A stretch of DNA of 50,000 bases from Chrysomallon squamiferum (GCA_012295275.1 CM022679.1:11994415-12044414), one strand, 5' to 3'; positions 11,440 to 25,121 are shown, counted from the first letter of the stretch. Translations and numbers: made by a program. Notes: generated from the sequence alone by a model not told the origin.

Positions 11440-11740
11440 ATCTGCACAAACAAAATGGTTGTCGTTGGGTGTTTCATCAGTGCCACTTTCTGACTCTCCA
11501 TGTTTGAAAGTAAGTAATTTCATGTCACATGATTCATGTCAGGTGACAACATCAAAGATGGCGATTTGTTCGTCTGTCTGCTGCTGTGTAGTGTGCAGTG
11601 GCAGGTTGTCTGTTCTTGTGGACAAGACAAATAACCTGTGGTCATTCATGTATCAGTGACACACCAGGAAAGGACGCCATAAGTCTAAAGTTATTTACAG
11701 GTGAATGTTTACAAATTAAAACGACGTTCAGAGTTCACGT
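11440..11740. promoter_or_regulatory. Small unique island
   Basis: Balanced sequence with AAAGATGGCGA at 11554-11564, a YY1/Pho-type core (AAGATGGCG). No gene supported. Confidence 0.3.
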
Positions 11741-12120
11741 TGCCATATATATATATATAATGTATATAAAAAATTCTTCAAATAATAATGATTTTATTCT
11801 GTATTATGAATGATTACATGAATAGAATATATTTATGCTGTTTCTGAATAATACTGAATTAATGGTCGAAACAGTTATATACATTTTTGGTTTCAGTGAT
11901 TACAACAATAATAAAAATATTGATAATTTTATATGAATAAATATATTATTACTGCTGTTGCTTCAGCTGCTTCTTCTATCAGTAATAATAATAATAATAA
12001 AAATAATAATAATAAATTGTTGAATTTGCTATAAATTTTCTGACAAATAAAACTAATAGTAAACGAATTATCTTTTTACCTAAAACCGCCCATATAATTA
12101 GATAAAAATATAACTGCAAA

Positions 12121-12122
<2 letters not shown>
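11741..12122. other. AT-rich spacer with short (TA)n and (AAT)n
   Basis: (TA)n at about 11744-11758 and (AAT)n at about 11983-12015. Confidence 0.7.

Positions 12123-12152
<30 letters not shown>
12123..12152. repeat. poly-T run (T30)
   Basis: Uninterrupted T30. No flanking direct repeat was seen to support a retroposon tail. Confidence 0.95.
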
Positions 12153-12155
<3 letters not shown>

Positions 12156-12529
12156 TGTTCACCACATTTTTAATTATACTGAACCATTTAAATAATTTGA
12201 GGTTATGGATTATTTTTATTCTACACCGAAGTGAAATTCCAGAGACAGGCTCAATAGCATTCGCACAATGGTAATCTCAGAACACATCCTAACCCTCACC
12301 CAAGCACACAAATCATTCCTCCTCCATATTCTAAGTCTATTTTATTATAAATCTTAAATGTTGTCTTTTCTGTGTTAGTAGACCTAACACACCAGTAATT
12401 TGTAAAATAGCAGTCTAATGCTCTTTTTACACTTTGATGGATTTTTCATCTGAACATTAGTTTTGATGATTAAGATAATATATTACATAAAACAAATAAC
12501 TTTTTTTAAAGATAAGCATCATTAGTAAT
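12153..12529. other. AT-biased unique spacer
   Basis: No recognised element. Confidence 0.5.
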
Positions 12530-13260
12530 TCTATAATGCACTCTCATTTTGGAATTGTTATTAAAAGTCATCGCGTATGCCAACACCTTAATGGAAGAAG
12601 TCATTTATTTCAGATTCTTTAACGTTAGTTGGTTACTGAAACAAATGGTTATGACAATCTGTCTCGAAAAACAATATTTTTCACACCGAAAGCTTTCAAC
12701 ATGTGCAAAAGTGAATTTAATGAACCTCGGGGAAAACATTCTAGCTGTCTAGGTTCGGTATGATTTACGCTGGCCACGATGTTTTACGACGACAGATGAT
12801 GGGGTATGCGAAATGGCAACCATGCCGTATATTACTTGTAAAATAATTGCTGAAACATTACTTTATCACCGTAGTGAACAAACATCCTCGTTTGTAGACG
12901 ATAAATCTCAATATATCACAAACTGATGGCCTCTTAGAGAGTGATGCATTTCGTCAGAGAGAACATTCCGTCTCTTCATTAAGGGATTCTCACTGTTAAA
13001 TGGCTGATGCGATGACAGAAGCCATATTTAAAGTAGCGAGATGTTGAGAGATCTTGCGTTTACGAGACTAGGCGCAATAATTCTTGTCTAGCAGAACATA
13101 TAGATCATCTTTAATGGCGAGGGTACTGTTTAAAAGCTAATTTCTGCGTTGTTCGAGGCAGGGATTTGGTTACTTTGAAACTCGTAAATACCACTGAACA
13201 CAACATTTTAAGGTACACTCTGATTCAACCTCGTTCCATTTTGCTTAATGTTTTGCAAGA
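12530..13260. promoter_or_regulatory. Large unique island, candidate cis-regulatory element
   Basis: Balanced block with multiple CpGs. Contains GGCAACCATGCC (an RFX-like half site, with GGCA/TGCC arms) at about 12813-12825. A 67-residue frame at 12549-12752 is not convincing as coding. Confidence 0.35.
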
Positions 13261-13700
13261 ACGTGATTTTATTTATTTTTTTATTCGTAACAGACAAAGT
13301 TGTAATTTTTTTGTTTTGTTTTTCAAGAGGAACTGATTAAATTTAAAAATAAGAATTGCCTCAAACATTTACTTGAACAGTATTTTTTTTACTGAAATAT
13401 AAATTAATTTTTTCATGGGGATAAGTCTGTTGGAATTTAAATTACCGAGGTAAATGTATGTATCATGTGTATGTTTTACGCACAAATCTGTGTTTTAGAT
13501 TTGCGCTTACATATTGTGTGTGTGTGTCTGTCAGTCTCTTTAAATCTGCAAATTGCAATTTTCATTTCATGAATTAATGAAATATTAGAGATCATTTTAA
13601 AGCCTGTGTAATATAAAACGATACAAAAAAGTAAAATCCCACCATCATATCAAAGTAATCACACAAAAAAAATTAATAATAAAAAAATAAAAATACAAAA
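13261..13700. other. AT-rich spacer
   Basis: Includes a short (TG)n at about 13516-13527. Confidence 0.6.
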
Positions 13701-13702
13701 AT

Positions 13703-13709
13703 GATAATA

Positions 13710-13775
<66 letters not shown>

Positions 13776-13795
13776 TATAATAATAATAAATAAAT
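13703..13795. repeat. (AAT)n microsatellite
   Basis: About 28 AAT units with minor interruptions. Confidence 0.95.
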
Positions 13796-14589
13796 CTAAG
13801 AAAGAAAGTTTTCAACAATAAGAAACTATGGCAATATTATACTACGAAAGTCTAAGCGAGTTCCTCTTAAAAAAACAAAACAAATGATAATAAAAAACAA
13901 AACAAAACAACAACAGCCTGTCATCAAGGAGACTAAATTCTAAATCAAGTTTATTTATTAGTGTTATTCTAACGTCAGAAAAATAGGTCAGTGAAAAAAG
14001 TATATTTTATAAATGACTTGACTCGGAGTTAAAAAAGCTATTCACTTAAACAACAGGAAAGTAATCAAATCTATTTTAGTGATTTAAACAAACACAATAC
14101 TCTGACATAAAACTCACTTACTGTTTTCTAGTTTGCAGTTTAAAAATAAAAAAAAAAAAAAAGATTTTAAAAAAAATAACATAAAAAACAATAAACAATA
14201 AACAATGTAAACGGTCAAATTAACTTTTTGTGATTTCAGTGTTTAAATTAAAAGGATACTGTTTCTGTATGTTCCAGTTCTATCTTTGAAATAAAAACTG
14301 TAATACAATAAATCAGTAAATAATAAGATAAAAAATATTCTAACCTTTTCATTAAAACAATTTTTAGAATATGTACGAAAATGTACGAATTCTAGCGAGA
14401 CAAAACGAATTTTCTAATTATATAGTTATTATTTGAAGAGGCCTTCACAAACAGTGATGAAATATACCGTAGGAATACTTGAATCGAAATACTGTTTAAT
14501 AATAAAATACATCATTATGTTAAAATAACGATTAGTCTAATCATAATAATACATTCTATTTATAACCAAAAATCAAAATATTCAACCAA
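13796..14589. other. AT-rich spacer
   Basis: A-runs at 13870-13910 and 14147-14175. Nothing else supported. Confidence 0.65.
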
Positions 14590-15170
14590 TCAAAATTTAA
14601 CACATAGGAGTTGTGTCCCTTTAATGTCTCTGCTGTTTCAATGACAGTTTATTGTTGTTCGTTAAACACCAGTTCCTGCGCGACAGAAAATAAAAGTACA
14701 AGAATGGTCCCGATTTTGCAGATACCCACAGACCGTGTAGGCCAAATTGAATGCAAATGTCGCACCCTTTACCCTCCTTGTTTTAAAATAATAACAGAAA
14801 AATAAATCCATTGTAAGCTTTGCCGACAGCGTACCAACGAGACGAGATCGATTAAACGCGATGTCTGTCAAAATGTTATTTGTCTTGTAACAAATAAACC
14901 CATAAATACTGCCAGTGTTGTAATACCTTAATGGGTGATTAGAGGTGGTTAAGTCGCTTTTTGCACCAACTCTGAAATCACTTATACCTGTAGGTAAGTA
15001 ATTAATCTTTATTTGGCATTAAAAATCCGCGGAAGTAATCCATTACGGAATGACAACACTCACCGGTCACTTTTGCCACTAATGGGAGTTGATATATGGG
15101 CACCGATAGCTATCGCAACAGTGAGTTTTCTTAGCTGGTAAAATACAGAGAAGGAAGGCTTATAGTAAAT
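14590..15170. promoter_or_regulatory. Unique island with octamer
   Basis: Balanced block. Holds a perfect POU octamer ATGCAAAT at about 14752-14759, and a closely spaced pair of homeodomain-type cores near 14930-14942 (TTAATGG, TGATTAG). No gene supported. Confidence 0.35.
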
Positions 15171-15536
15171 TATATGATGTAGGTTGTAATTAAGGGGCCA
15201 GTAAATGGAAAACAAAACAAAACAAATAAAAACAGTATTAAATAAATAAATATCGGGAAAAAAGAAGAAAAACACTACAATTAATAACAGACACACAGAA
15301 AAAAATACATATAATTCCAGAATATAAAAATCCATTATACTGAGAGAAACTAATTTTATTTGACAGAACTTCTTGCTTGTGATGTCTTTAAATCTATAAG
15401 TCTGTGGGTCTCTCTGTTCACACGCCCTTTCATTTCTTTCAAAACGTACGTTGCAAAATGTTTATGAGATGTTTTTTTAATTGTATTTTATTTGTGTTAT
15501 TAACACAGAGAGAACGATATAACTTATTACTGCTTG
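15171..15536. other. AT-rich spacer
   Basis: No element recognised. A minus-strand 91-residue hydrophobic frame (15060-15335) comes from A-rich DNA. Confidence 0.55.

Positions 15537-15576
<40 letters not shown>
15537..15576. repeat. poly-A run (A40)
   Basis: Uninterrupted A40 followed by GAAAG. Possible retroposon tail, but I find no target-site duplication. Confidence 0.95.
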
Positions 15577-15578
<2 letters not shown>

Positions 15579-15589
15579 AAGTTCCTTGA

Positions 15590-16330
15590 ATCATGTGCTG
15601 ATTGTCGAATGGTATTAATTTTAATAACGTCAGTTTTTTTTTTCGTCGTCAAGTGACCCTTACCATGCAGTCATTAGCATGCATTGCGTTTTGACTTTTA
15701 CACATATACAATTTCATCGTTTGTTTCAAGTCAGTTGTTACCTCCACGAACGAAAGAGCGAAAAAAGGAACATAAGCCTTAAAATGTCATCGAGAAAAAT
15801 ATACATTCGACGTGAAAGAAAAGCTGACACAACTGTTTAAATAAATTAAGTGATTTATAAGGTCGTAAAGTTTTTTTTTTTGATCCAACAGCTCATTCCC
15901 ATATCGCTGAATTTATTTTCACTGTCGTTTGCATTTTAAGATTTACACTAACGTCTTCTGACAAGAAGCATATATTTTAGATTTTTTTTTTCTTTGGCGC
16001 TTGCACGTGATAACACCACCCTCATAAAATAGGAAAGAAATGTCCGGTGAACAGGGAATCTGTCACCCATTAAACATGATGCCTTCGCTTCAAAGCGATA
16101 GTGACGTGCACCTGGGGAAGACAACTCGCGGCTGAGATCCATCACTTCTGACACTCCTAGGCCTGTTGCGCGTTCATATTACTGATTCTATCGCTCACCT
16201 GGAAAAAAGGAAGCATTCTTAGTGTGGCAGACAGTGTAACAAACGTGGTAGTTGCTGAATGCTGTCTTTGATATATTTAGCATGATAGCAGGATCTGCCA
16301 ACACTTTCTACAGATGTTCTTCTAAAGAAT
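15590..16330. promoter_or_regulatory. Unique island, candidate cis-regulatory element
   Basis: Balanced block with AGCATGCATTGC (15677-15688) and an inverted repeat TCGCTT-CA-AAGCGA at 16085-16098. A 68-residue minus-strand frame at 15948-16154 has no recognisable domain. Confidence 0.35.
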
Positions 16331-16515
16331 TTTATATCATGATTTCTTTTTCATTTTTTTTTTTTTAATCTTTGGTTTGTTTCCGAATATAAAACTAAAA
16401 GCAGTGGTTGGATATATTACATCTCTCCTTAATAATTCATTCTTTTCAAACTATAATATGTGCGTCAGAATCATGTGCGTACTTTCATACATAGAAAAGT
16501 ACATACCTACATAAC
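16331..16515. other. T-rich spacer
   Basis: Contains a T-run at about 16352-16366. Confidence 0.6.
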
Positions 16516-16517
16516 AA

Positions 16518-16560
16518 ACACACACACACAAACACACACACACACACATACAGAGTTACA
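16518..16560. repeat. (CA)n microsatellite
   Basis: About 17 CA units with A interruptions. Confidence 0.9.
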
Positions 16561-17479
16561 CAGATATATGTATAAATACATACATACTGGTATCACACAC
16601 TGTTTTATCACATTACAGAAGATATTATAAAAATACCAGTATATACGTAAACAGAAAGGTGCGTGTCATACATACTTAATAGTATGAGTTTTATGTATTA
16701 CTTGCCTGTCTGTTGTATTCAATTCAACAGTGAAGAAAAAAAGAAAAAGAAGAAGAAAAAAGATTTAAAAAAAAAAAAAAGAAATTTCGTTTTCTTTTGT
16801 TCAGATATTTTGCGTCGTTTCGACAGACTCCAGCCATGAAAGTCCGATTAAAATGACATTAAAATACTGTCGAACAAAATAATATTAAACGATTCACGAA
16901 AATTCTTAATATAAAAGATCATATATAAATATAATTATTTGTCAGAAGACAGTACGACACCGATATAATTATATGAATTTTGCATTGCTACTGCGATCTA
17001 TTTTTGCATCATGCCATTACATAATAACTGAGCATTATTAATTAATGCATCATATTTTTACTTTATAGTAAATAAATCTTTGACAGTATTAAGCAATAAC
17101 ATAAAATTAATATTATGTATATGCTTAACAACCGTGTATGGCTTAACTATTTATATTAGCAATATTTGATCCGTTAATCACATTACTGAAACGATGGTCC
17201 ATTTGTTGAATAAGACCAGGTTAATTGTGTGATCAGATGCATTATAGCGTGGAACTAATCCATATTATCGACATCTTTAGTGTTCAGTTAGAAAAGGCTA
17301 AATAACAGATTTATTTTCACTAAACATTTACTTTTATACTGTTTTTGAAAGGTATTGTTTGAGCATATATATATTTAAAGATAAGAAAATAAATGATTTA
17401 TTTATTTCAGATTAAAACTCATTCGAATTGCCGAACAAACTCCTATAAATAAATGTAATGTATTTTAAGCAAACTATAC
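16561..17479. other. AT-rich spacer with A/G low-complexity run (16733-16785)
   Basis: AAG/A-rich run followed by AT-rich unique DNA. No supported element. Confidence 0.6.
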
Positions 17480-18130
17480 GAGTTCGCAGACGAGAGCTGA
17501 TAGCTTACTTTGTAACTGTCGGTTTTCTACTCTAAACTTAAAAAGATAATTCCGAACGAGAATGATCTATGGCTCCCACGTGTAGCGTCTCAGACAACTC
17601 GTTAGTCGCGGAATGAGTTGGAATTCCGGAAACAAATTGTAGTTTCCCCGTACATTCACTCCTACATAATATGAGAACCAATCATTTCGTATACCTCGCT
17701 TGTTGATAAAATCTTTCGATTGAATGTCGACCGTTGGACATAAAGAAAGCAATTCGCTGTCTAGAAAATAAAATGTCCACGGCTTCTGCTGATGGAGGTC
17801 TGATTAAAGTGCCTCGGTGACAAATGTAAATGTTCGGAAAGCTGTCCTCTCACAATGGTCGAGATAAATAGTGCAGATGAAATGGCCCTCCTAAACTGAG
17901 CTAACATCGATGAGGCAGCGGCGACATGACACCGAGTAATAGATTCCTGCCAATAACACGGTAACGTACGAGACGTCTGCGTCACCCCGACGTCCTCGGC
18001 GGAGGTCGACGTTGTGATGGATGGTCATTTAGGCGGTCATAGATCATCATGGCAAAGTTGATGGCTGTGAGGATATAGGATTCTCTTTGTTTGAGAATGA
18101 CATAGGATGTTTGTTGTACCCAAAGCATGG
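17480..18130. promoter_or_regulatory. Unique island with CpG-dense core
   Basis: 17930-18012 holds about 13 CpGs in some 83 bp, very high for this window, with AGACGTCT (17971-17978), a second GACGTC (17989-17994) and GTCGAC (18005-18010). Resembles a CREB/ATF-type or short CpG-rich regulatory core. Confidence 0.4.
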
Positions 18131-18989
18131 ACTGATTACACGAGGGTTGGGAAATTAAAGTAAAGTTAAATTAACATAACATAAAAATTGAATAAAAATA
18201 CATTTACTTTAAAAGAATAAAACAAAAAACCAAACAAATGGAAGAAACTAGATGAATAAGTAAAAACGAATACGTAGACAAGACATTCAACGTCATTAAC
18301 TGTTTCATGATCAAAATATATCTATGTTACAGAAGTGCTATCCACTGCCATTTTAGTGTAATCGGTGGTTTCCATTATGATAGATGAACCATCGATAGGT
18401 AATTTTTTTTCCTTTTAAAACATTTAATTTGTTACATATTCTTAAATATAATGTTTTGTGTTCCTTTCTGTAGAACATAATAATTATAGCCTGTAACAAT
18501 TACCGAAAACAAAGAGATATTCATGTTAGTGGCTGACTGAGTTTCATGTCATAGATAAAACTGGCTCTTGGTAAGATCTAAAAATAAAACAAAACAAAAA
18601 AAAATCTCACCATTACGTGCAACAATTACCGTGTGTTTCCTCATCATTTGGCATGTCTGTTGCATCATTTATATATACTTTAATTCTGACAGTCTGGAAA
18701 TCATTAGAAGAAACAACGACGTCGACATAAATACGTAGAAATAAAATTTGGATTTTAAATTATTTTTATTGTAGTACCTAATGATTTTATTCTGCATTTA
18801 ACATCTGTTATACAGTTAAGAATGAAACTTTTTTTGAAGACATCGCAAAACTGCACAAATTAATTAAACAACAGAAATAAATTGTTGGAAAACATTCTTT
18901 GTGTGATTCCAAGAATATTCCATTAAGGCCAATTCTTAAATAAGCAAAACAAAGGAAAGAATTAACGAACGAACAAAGAAATATAGCAA
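18131..18989. other. AT-rich spacer
   Basis: No supported element. Confidence 0.6.
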
Positions 18990-19192
18990 ATAAGTAAGTT
19001 AGTAAAAATAAGTAAATAAGTAAGTAAATAAATAAATAAATAAATAAATAAATACTTTTTGCAATATATGTGTATTAGTTTGTATGTATATAACTTTAAT
19101 AATAATATAATAATATCTTCAACAACAGCAGCAATAACAACAACAACAACAACAACAGTAATAATAAGTAGAAGAAGAAGAAGACAAAGAAG
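18990..19192. repeat. (AAGT/AAAT)n then (AAT)-(AAC)-(GAA) compound
   Basis: Tetramers at 18990-19054. Trinucleotides AAT, CAA and GAA at 19096-19192. Confidence 0.9.
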
Positions 19193-19984
19193 ACTGAAAT
19201 CATGTAATTACCAAACTTCACACGTACACACGCACACACACTAACACACAATGTAGATATAAACACTATTTCTCCTTTTTCAACTCATTAAATCGCAGTA
19301 AAAATCACTAAATCAATATAGCTGTAGACACTAGATGACAAAATGACTGTTAAAAGAAAAAGGAAAAAAATACAAATCCTTGAACTTGCACAACACACAT
19401 GCGATGACTAAATTATATTTAGTTAAGTTTATCTGTATGAAATTATGAAGAATTAATATGCAATTAAAATAATAATCGAACTTTTAGTACTCGAATCGCT
19501 GAACATATTTTTTGTTCTAACGTAACTGATATATTTATTATACAACTTCAAAAGGTTTCAACAGAAACGAAATAAGGTTCATGAAATAGTGATATCGTTA
19601 TAGACAGTTGAATCAATATTTACGGACTGGTATGTTTGAAAAACAATGCGTGAACAGTTTAGTAATAAAAAGAAGACAGTCACTAAACCCGAAATAAAAA
19701 AAAATAAAAAAAATAAAAATTAAAATAGGCTGTTGGTGAATTTCAGACGTAAGATTTATGTGAAAATGTTTTGCAAGGATAAAATACATTAAAGACACTT
19801 TGGCTATTTCTATTGTATTTATGGCTCGGAAAACATCAACATCAACATAACTTATGTCACTGTCTGTAATGTCAGTAACATAAATTGTAATAATACTTCT
19901 TTCTCGGATCTGACACTTCCTTCGCGCTTTGATAAACATCCATTTGTTCAACGTTATTTCTTTTTTCACATAAATCTATATAAC
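19193..19984. other. AT-rich spacer
   Basis: Short CA-rich bit at 19222-19250. The 118-residue minus-strand frame 19613-19969 has no domain I recognise; its hydrophobic run comes from an A-rich tract. Confidence 0.55.
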
Positions 19985-20340
19985 TATCATGCTAGCCCAA
20001 AATCGACTGCTTCCGGGTGATTTATTCGAGCATAAGCGTAATAAATCATCGTGCTTGGTCGTTGTCGCACGGCAGCCAATAGAAGCGAGTCACATGACTG
20101 TCAACGGGTTCTTGACTTACGGCGGGCAGTAGACAACAAAATACAACAGAATACGATTTATTGTCGGCAAGGTTAATAAAGAGATATCTGATACGTAGGT
20201 GATTCAGAGGACCACTGGGGCCTAATGCGTCTTGATCCACATTAATGTATCAGTGTTTTGCGTGACATAACGAACTGATGTCAAATTGAACTAAAACAAA
20301 TCCAGAGGGTTTTCTTTTCACAAGAGCTGAAACTGCCAGT
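19985..20340. promoter_or_regulatory. Unique island with inverted PBX-HOX-type sites
   Basis: TGATTTATT (20018-20026) and AATAAATCA (20040-20048) are perfect 9-bp inverted arms 13 bp apart. Each holds the posterior PBX-HOX composite TGATTTAT. A third GATTTATTG lies at about 20154. A CCAAT box sits at about 20075. Confidence 0.4.
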
Positions 20341-20559
20341 AGAGAGTCTTGACTCAAGTATGATATACATGATTTTAATAAAAATGGGTTAGATCGTAAA
20401 ATAACATTTCGTTGCAGAATGAATAACTTTTGAATACACTGAAGAGAACTCTGTGACTCAGATCTTTGATATATTAATACAAAACAGTCATATAACGTCC
20501 TGGGAATAAAAATTCGACAAGTTAATGTAGCTTCACGAATGAAAGTTCCGCATATTTCA

Positions 20560-21490
20560 GTATCAAGAATTTAATCAAAATTAATACTGCATATTCAAAT
20601 GCAAATGTATTAGTATAACATATACATAATATTACGCACAGGAGGAAAATACAATATATGTTCGAAACTTCATGGTTATTCAGAATAAGATTATAACATA
20701 GAAAACAAAATTAAAAAGAAGAAGATACAAAGGGAAAGAAACTACATATTCATGCAATGTATTCAGAATGAAAAGCCCATTTAAAGAAATAACATAGTCT
20801 GTAAAAATAAATCACCCAAAAGTATATAAACACGTTCATAATGGAAATCCCACACACTAGAAGAATACTCTAAAATAAAAACAAAAACAACGAAAGGCCT
20901 ACATAATAATAATTTATGATATTCAAAAGGTTCTCTATCTAAAGCAACACATATAGAATTTAAGTCCAGTAAACTGACATAACACATTTTGAATGTAAGT
21001 TCCATATCTTGAAAAAACATAATAGAATTTAAAACGTACCACATGACATAATTTATTCTCAATTATAGAGCAACATAAAGTGCGTAGTAATGAAAAAGAA
21101 GACAAAACAACAACAACCCCCAAAATCCCAAACAGCAACAACCAAACAATAATAACAACAACAAAAAAAACCAGACACACACACACAAAACACACACACG
21201 TACACACAAACAAAAAATAATAATAATTTGAAGAAAAAAAAGATAATAACGACAAAAACACAAACATAAGCTTATACATTCTGAATATTACCATAGTATT
21301 TTAAGAATGAAAATCCGACGTATTTATGTAATTTATTCTGAATATGATCTATGCATTTTAAAATGACATATGCAGAATGAAAGACTTACATATATAATAT
21401 ATATTCAGAATACAAGTTTTACTTAAGTAACACATATTCAAAATACAAATCTTATATAAATAACACTTATTCAGAATGAATGTTTTATAT
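20560..21490. repeat. Diverged 33-35-bp tandem repeat
   Basis: Words like CAGAATGAAAAT or CAGAATACAAGT recur in phase. Anchors are at 21373, 21406, 21439 and 21472 (33 bp each), preceded by 21338 and 21303 (35 bp). A second run has anchors at 20954, 20989, 21023 and 21058. An A/C-rich insert occupies about 21095-21260. Units before 20764 are too eroded to phase. Confidence 0.7.
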
Positions 21491-22199
<709 letters not shown>

Positions 22200-22780
22200 T
22201 TTACTTTAAATGTTGTAACATTAATTATGGATAATACATATCTGATATATTTGCCATCTTACAGCGAGAAAAACGGTGTACCATTAACGTGTTCACGCCT
22301 TATTTCTGAACATGGCAAAATGGTTTGGTGTACGTGTGTTGTTTTTCCTCATTTATGCGAAATACATTATTCTGCTCATTTAGTTTCAGCCACAAAATTT
22401 GCGCACCACTGCGGTGTGTTGCCGTTGCTCTTTTGAGTGGCAGAAAGGGATGAAAGGTTGGTTGCTATCAACGTCTCTTATCTTGATGAAGTGCACGTGT
22501 CGGCGAAGCACAGGCGAATAGAGAAACAAAGAAATTAATGTATACAAAACACGTCTGTTTGTCTCTTTGAAGTCCACTATGTGTGGAAACAGAACTCCCC
22601 ACTCTCGACTGAACGTGGTGCTTGGCGAGTTCCCGTGCCAAACGGAAGGCAATTAGAACTGATTGAAAGGCCTGAGTCTGTCGTTACTCAGGCTAACAGA
22701 TGTCGACGTGCAAACCTGGGCATCGTTATTCCTCATGCACGTGTACATGTGAGAGCATATATTATGTAATGCATACAAAT
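22200..22780. promoter_or_regulatory. Unique island, candidate cis-regulatory element
   Basis: Balanced block. CACCACTGCGGTGTG near 22404 has CACC/GGTG arms and Runx-like TGCGGT. TGCACGTGTCGG near 22492 contains CACGTG. The 88-residue minus-strand frame 22386-22652 is unrecognised and probably chance. Confidence 0.35.
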
Positions 22781-23700
22781 TCAAATACAGGTAAATTGTA
22801 AACAAATATATTATGAGACATTGGTATTGTGTGTAAAATATATCTAACAAGAATATATAATTATATATATATATTTATATTTATTCTGCTATCAATGTAA
22901 TTTCTGTATTTTCGGGCACTGACCAAAAATATGCCTTTTTGGGGACGGAATTGTATTTATTTAATTAAAATACTTGTTAATTAGACACACACACACACAG
23001 ACAGTGTTCAGTGAGCGAAAAAGTGTTAATATTTAAGAACTATTTTGTTTTGCTATATGGCAATAACGAATTAAACATGCGTGAATTTATGATAGTTGGT
23101 AAATAAATCATTAATTTTTATTCAGTTTTTGTAGGTTGGTACATACATACATACAAACATACATACATTCGAAATTAGGCGATAAATCAGTGGGAAAAAA
23201 AAAAATCAATGACTGCTTAATTATGATTGATTGCATCACCTGGCATTGATTCATTTTGTGTAAATACTTTTAACTACACTTGATAAAATCATAAATCTTT
23301 TAACAAGGTTAATTCAGATTTTAAATCATAATGCTGAGTTTACCGAGTGTAAATCCTTCAAACAATATGAAAATAGGATTTAAAAACCATCTAATGTTTT
23401 GACTGTTACATATACATTTAGTGATAAAGAAAGGCAAGAGGAACGAAATGAAAAAGTCAGTTTTCAAACAGAGATTGTGCATAATCATTTTCAAAGAGAT
23501 TTTCATGATTATGCTAATCAAGTACTTCATCAAGTACAGTGTGTTCAATAAAATTAGTGGGAAAACTAGCAAGGTTTCAGTAAATGAAGTCAGACTTTAG
23601 AAATTAAATTACTTTAATGCAATTTATAAATTATCTTTTCGAGGTGTATAACAAGGTAACAGTTATAAACCCACACAGGAGCTAGCTGTGTATGAAACTA
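22781..23700. other. AT-rich spacer with short microsatellites
   Basis: (TA)n 22857-22881, (CA)n 22985-23000, (ATAC)n 23141-23168. TGATTGAT at 23224-23231. Confidence 0.7.
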
Positions 23701-23742
23701 ACTAGTAACCAACCAACCATTTAACTAACTAACTAACTATTA
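23701..23742. repeat. (AACC)/(AACT)n short tetranucleotide repeat
   Basis: Three AACC-like then four AACT units. Confidence 0.85.
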
Positions 23743-23960
23743 TTATTTCAAAAGTATTCACTGGAGAGGCAGAATGGAATATTTCATTGTTAAAAATAAG
23801 TAATCAATGCTAACAACTTGTTTGCAATATCAAAGTATGTTGCTTTGTTAGGTTTGCCTGCCGCTTTTATTAATCTATTCTGATTACTTAATACTATTAG
23901 TTACAGCAATTCTGACAACAAAAACAACAACGATAATAAAAATAATGACTGTGATGAATA

Positions 23961-24113
23961 TACTACTACTGATACTATTATAACAACAACAAAAGCTACT
24001 ACTAATACTACTACAACTACTATTACTATTACTATTACTATTACTACTACTACTATTACTATTACTAACTAATACTACTAATACTACTACAACTACTATT
24101 AGTATTACTGTTA

Positions 24114-24162
<49 letters not shown>

Positions 24163-24189
24163 CACTACTACTACTACTAATAATAAAAA
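23961..24189. repeat. (ACT)n / (ATTACT)n long microsatellite
   Basis: About 230 bp of ACT, ATT and CTA triplets, including (ATTACT)n hexamers at 24018-24060 and a perfect (ACT)n at 24120-24180. The poly-Val/Ser minus-strand frame is repeat-derived. Confidence 0.97.
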
Positions 24190-24199
24190 TAACATGGAA

Positions 24200-24700
24200 C
24201 AAAACAAACAATTCACATGTAAAGGTTTCTCACGGAGACATTCACGTTTAGTAACCTGGTAGATAGGAGAAAGACGCGTAATTTTGAGGAATGCTGTTCC
24301 GAAGTGAACTGTTTCCCGTGGAGTGACACTCGTGTTATCTCGATGACAAATATACTAGTCCCAGTGATTGATGTTGAGATCAGGCGGCTGATTTACTCGT
24401 ATACAATAGCCGAACCGGACCCCACTTGACTTGCAGTAGGAAGAAGGACAATGGCGGGACATCTCTCGGTGGATTTAATGAAGACCCTCTGCGTGTTCTC
24501 GAGACTAGAGGCTTTTGTCTCCACTTACAAAGTTCTTAAACATGCACGACCTTTGAACCGCTCTACACATTGTGCTGAAGTGTCGCTTCGTTGAAAATAA
24601 AGGGTGGGGTAATGTATACCTGACTAAGATATCTCTATTGTTCTGTGACACTGACTTTTTTTTATTGGCTCTTCTCTCTCTCACCCTATATAAGATGATT
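24200..24700. promoter_or_regulatory. Unique island, candidate cis-regulatory element
   Basis: Balanced block with TGATTGAT (24365-24372), CCACTTGA near 24423 (NK2-type core), CTCCACTTAC near 24520, an ATGGCG core at about 24452 and palindromic TCTCGAGA near 24499. Confidence 0.35.
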
Positions 24701-25048
24701 GATGTTTAATGTTTAAACTTTGTAATCAGTTCATCTCATTATGAACCCCCTCGGATTCTCAGTTTAAGAGTTACTGACACTCATTTCAGGGCCATTTCCG
24801 AATTAATAACAAGAACAAATAAGCAAGAGATTAACATTCATAATTTGTTTCCAAAACTGAAAGCTACAGAAAGTTATTTGTTACTGCTGTTCTAGTTGTT
24901 TAGATAAATATTTATTGTAGAAATGTATACGCATTCTTGTAATTAATTATGTTTGTGTCTGTCTTTATACGTCTATATACTTAAATTTGTTTATGTCATA
25001 AACATACACGGAGTTTACATTACGTAAGTTTGTATTAATAAATATATG
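24701..25048. other. AT-rich spacer
   Basis: No supported element. Confidence 0.55.
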
Positions 25049-25087
25049 TTAGATAGATAGATAAACAACAACAACAACAACAACAAC

Positions 25088-25121
<34 letters not shown>

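Noticed and set aside
12123-12152. Poly-T30 and poly-A40 (15537-15576) as retroposon tails
   Set aside because: No flanking target-site duplication and no recognisable SINE/LINE body adjacent. Homopolymer slippage is sufficient.
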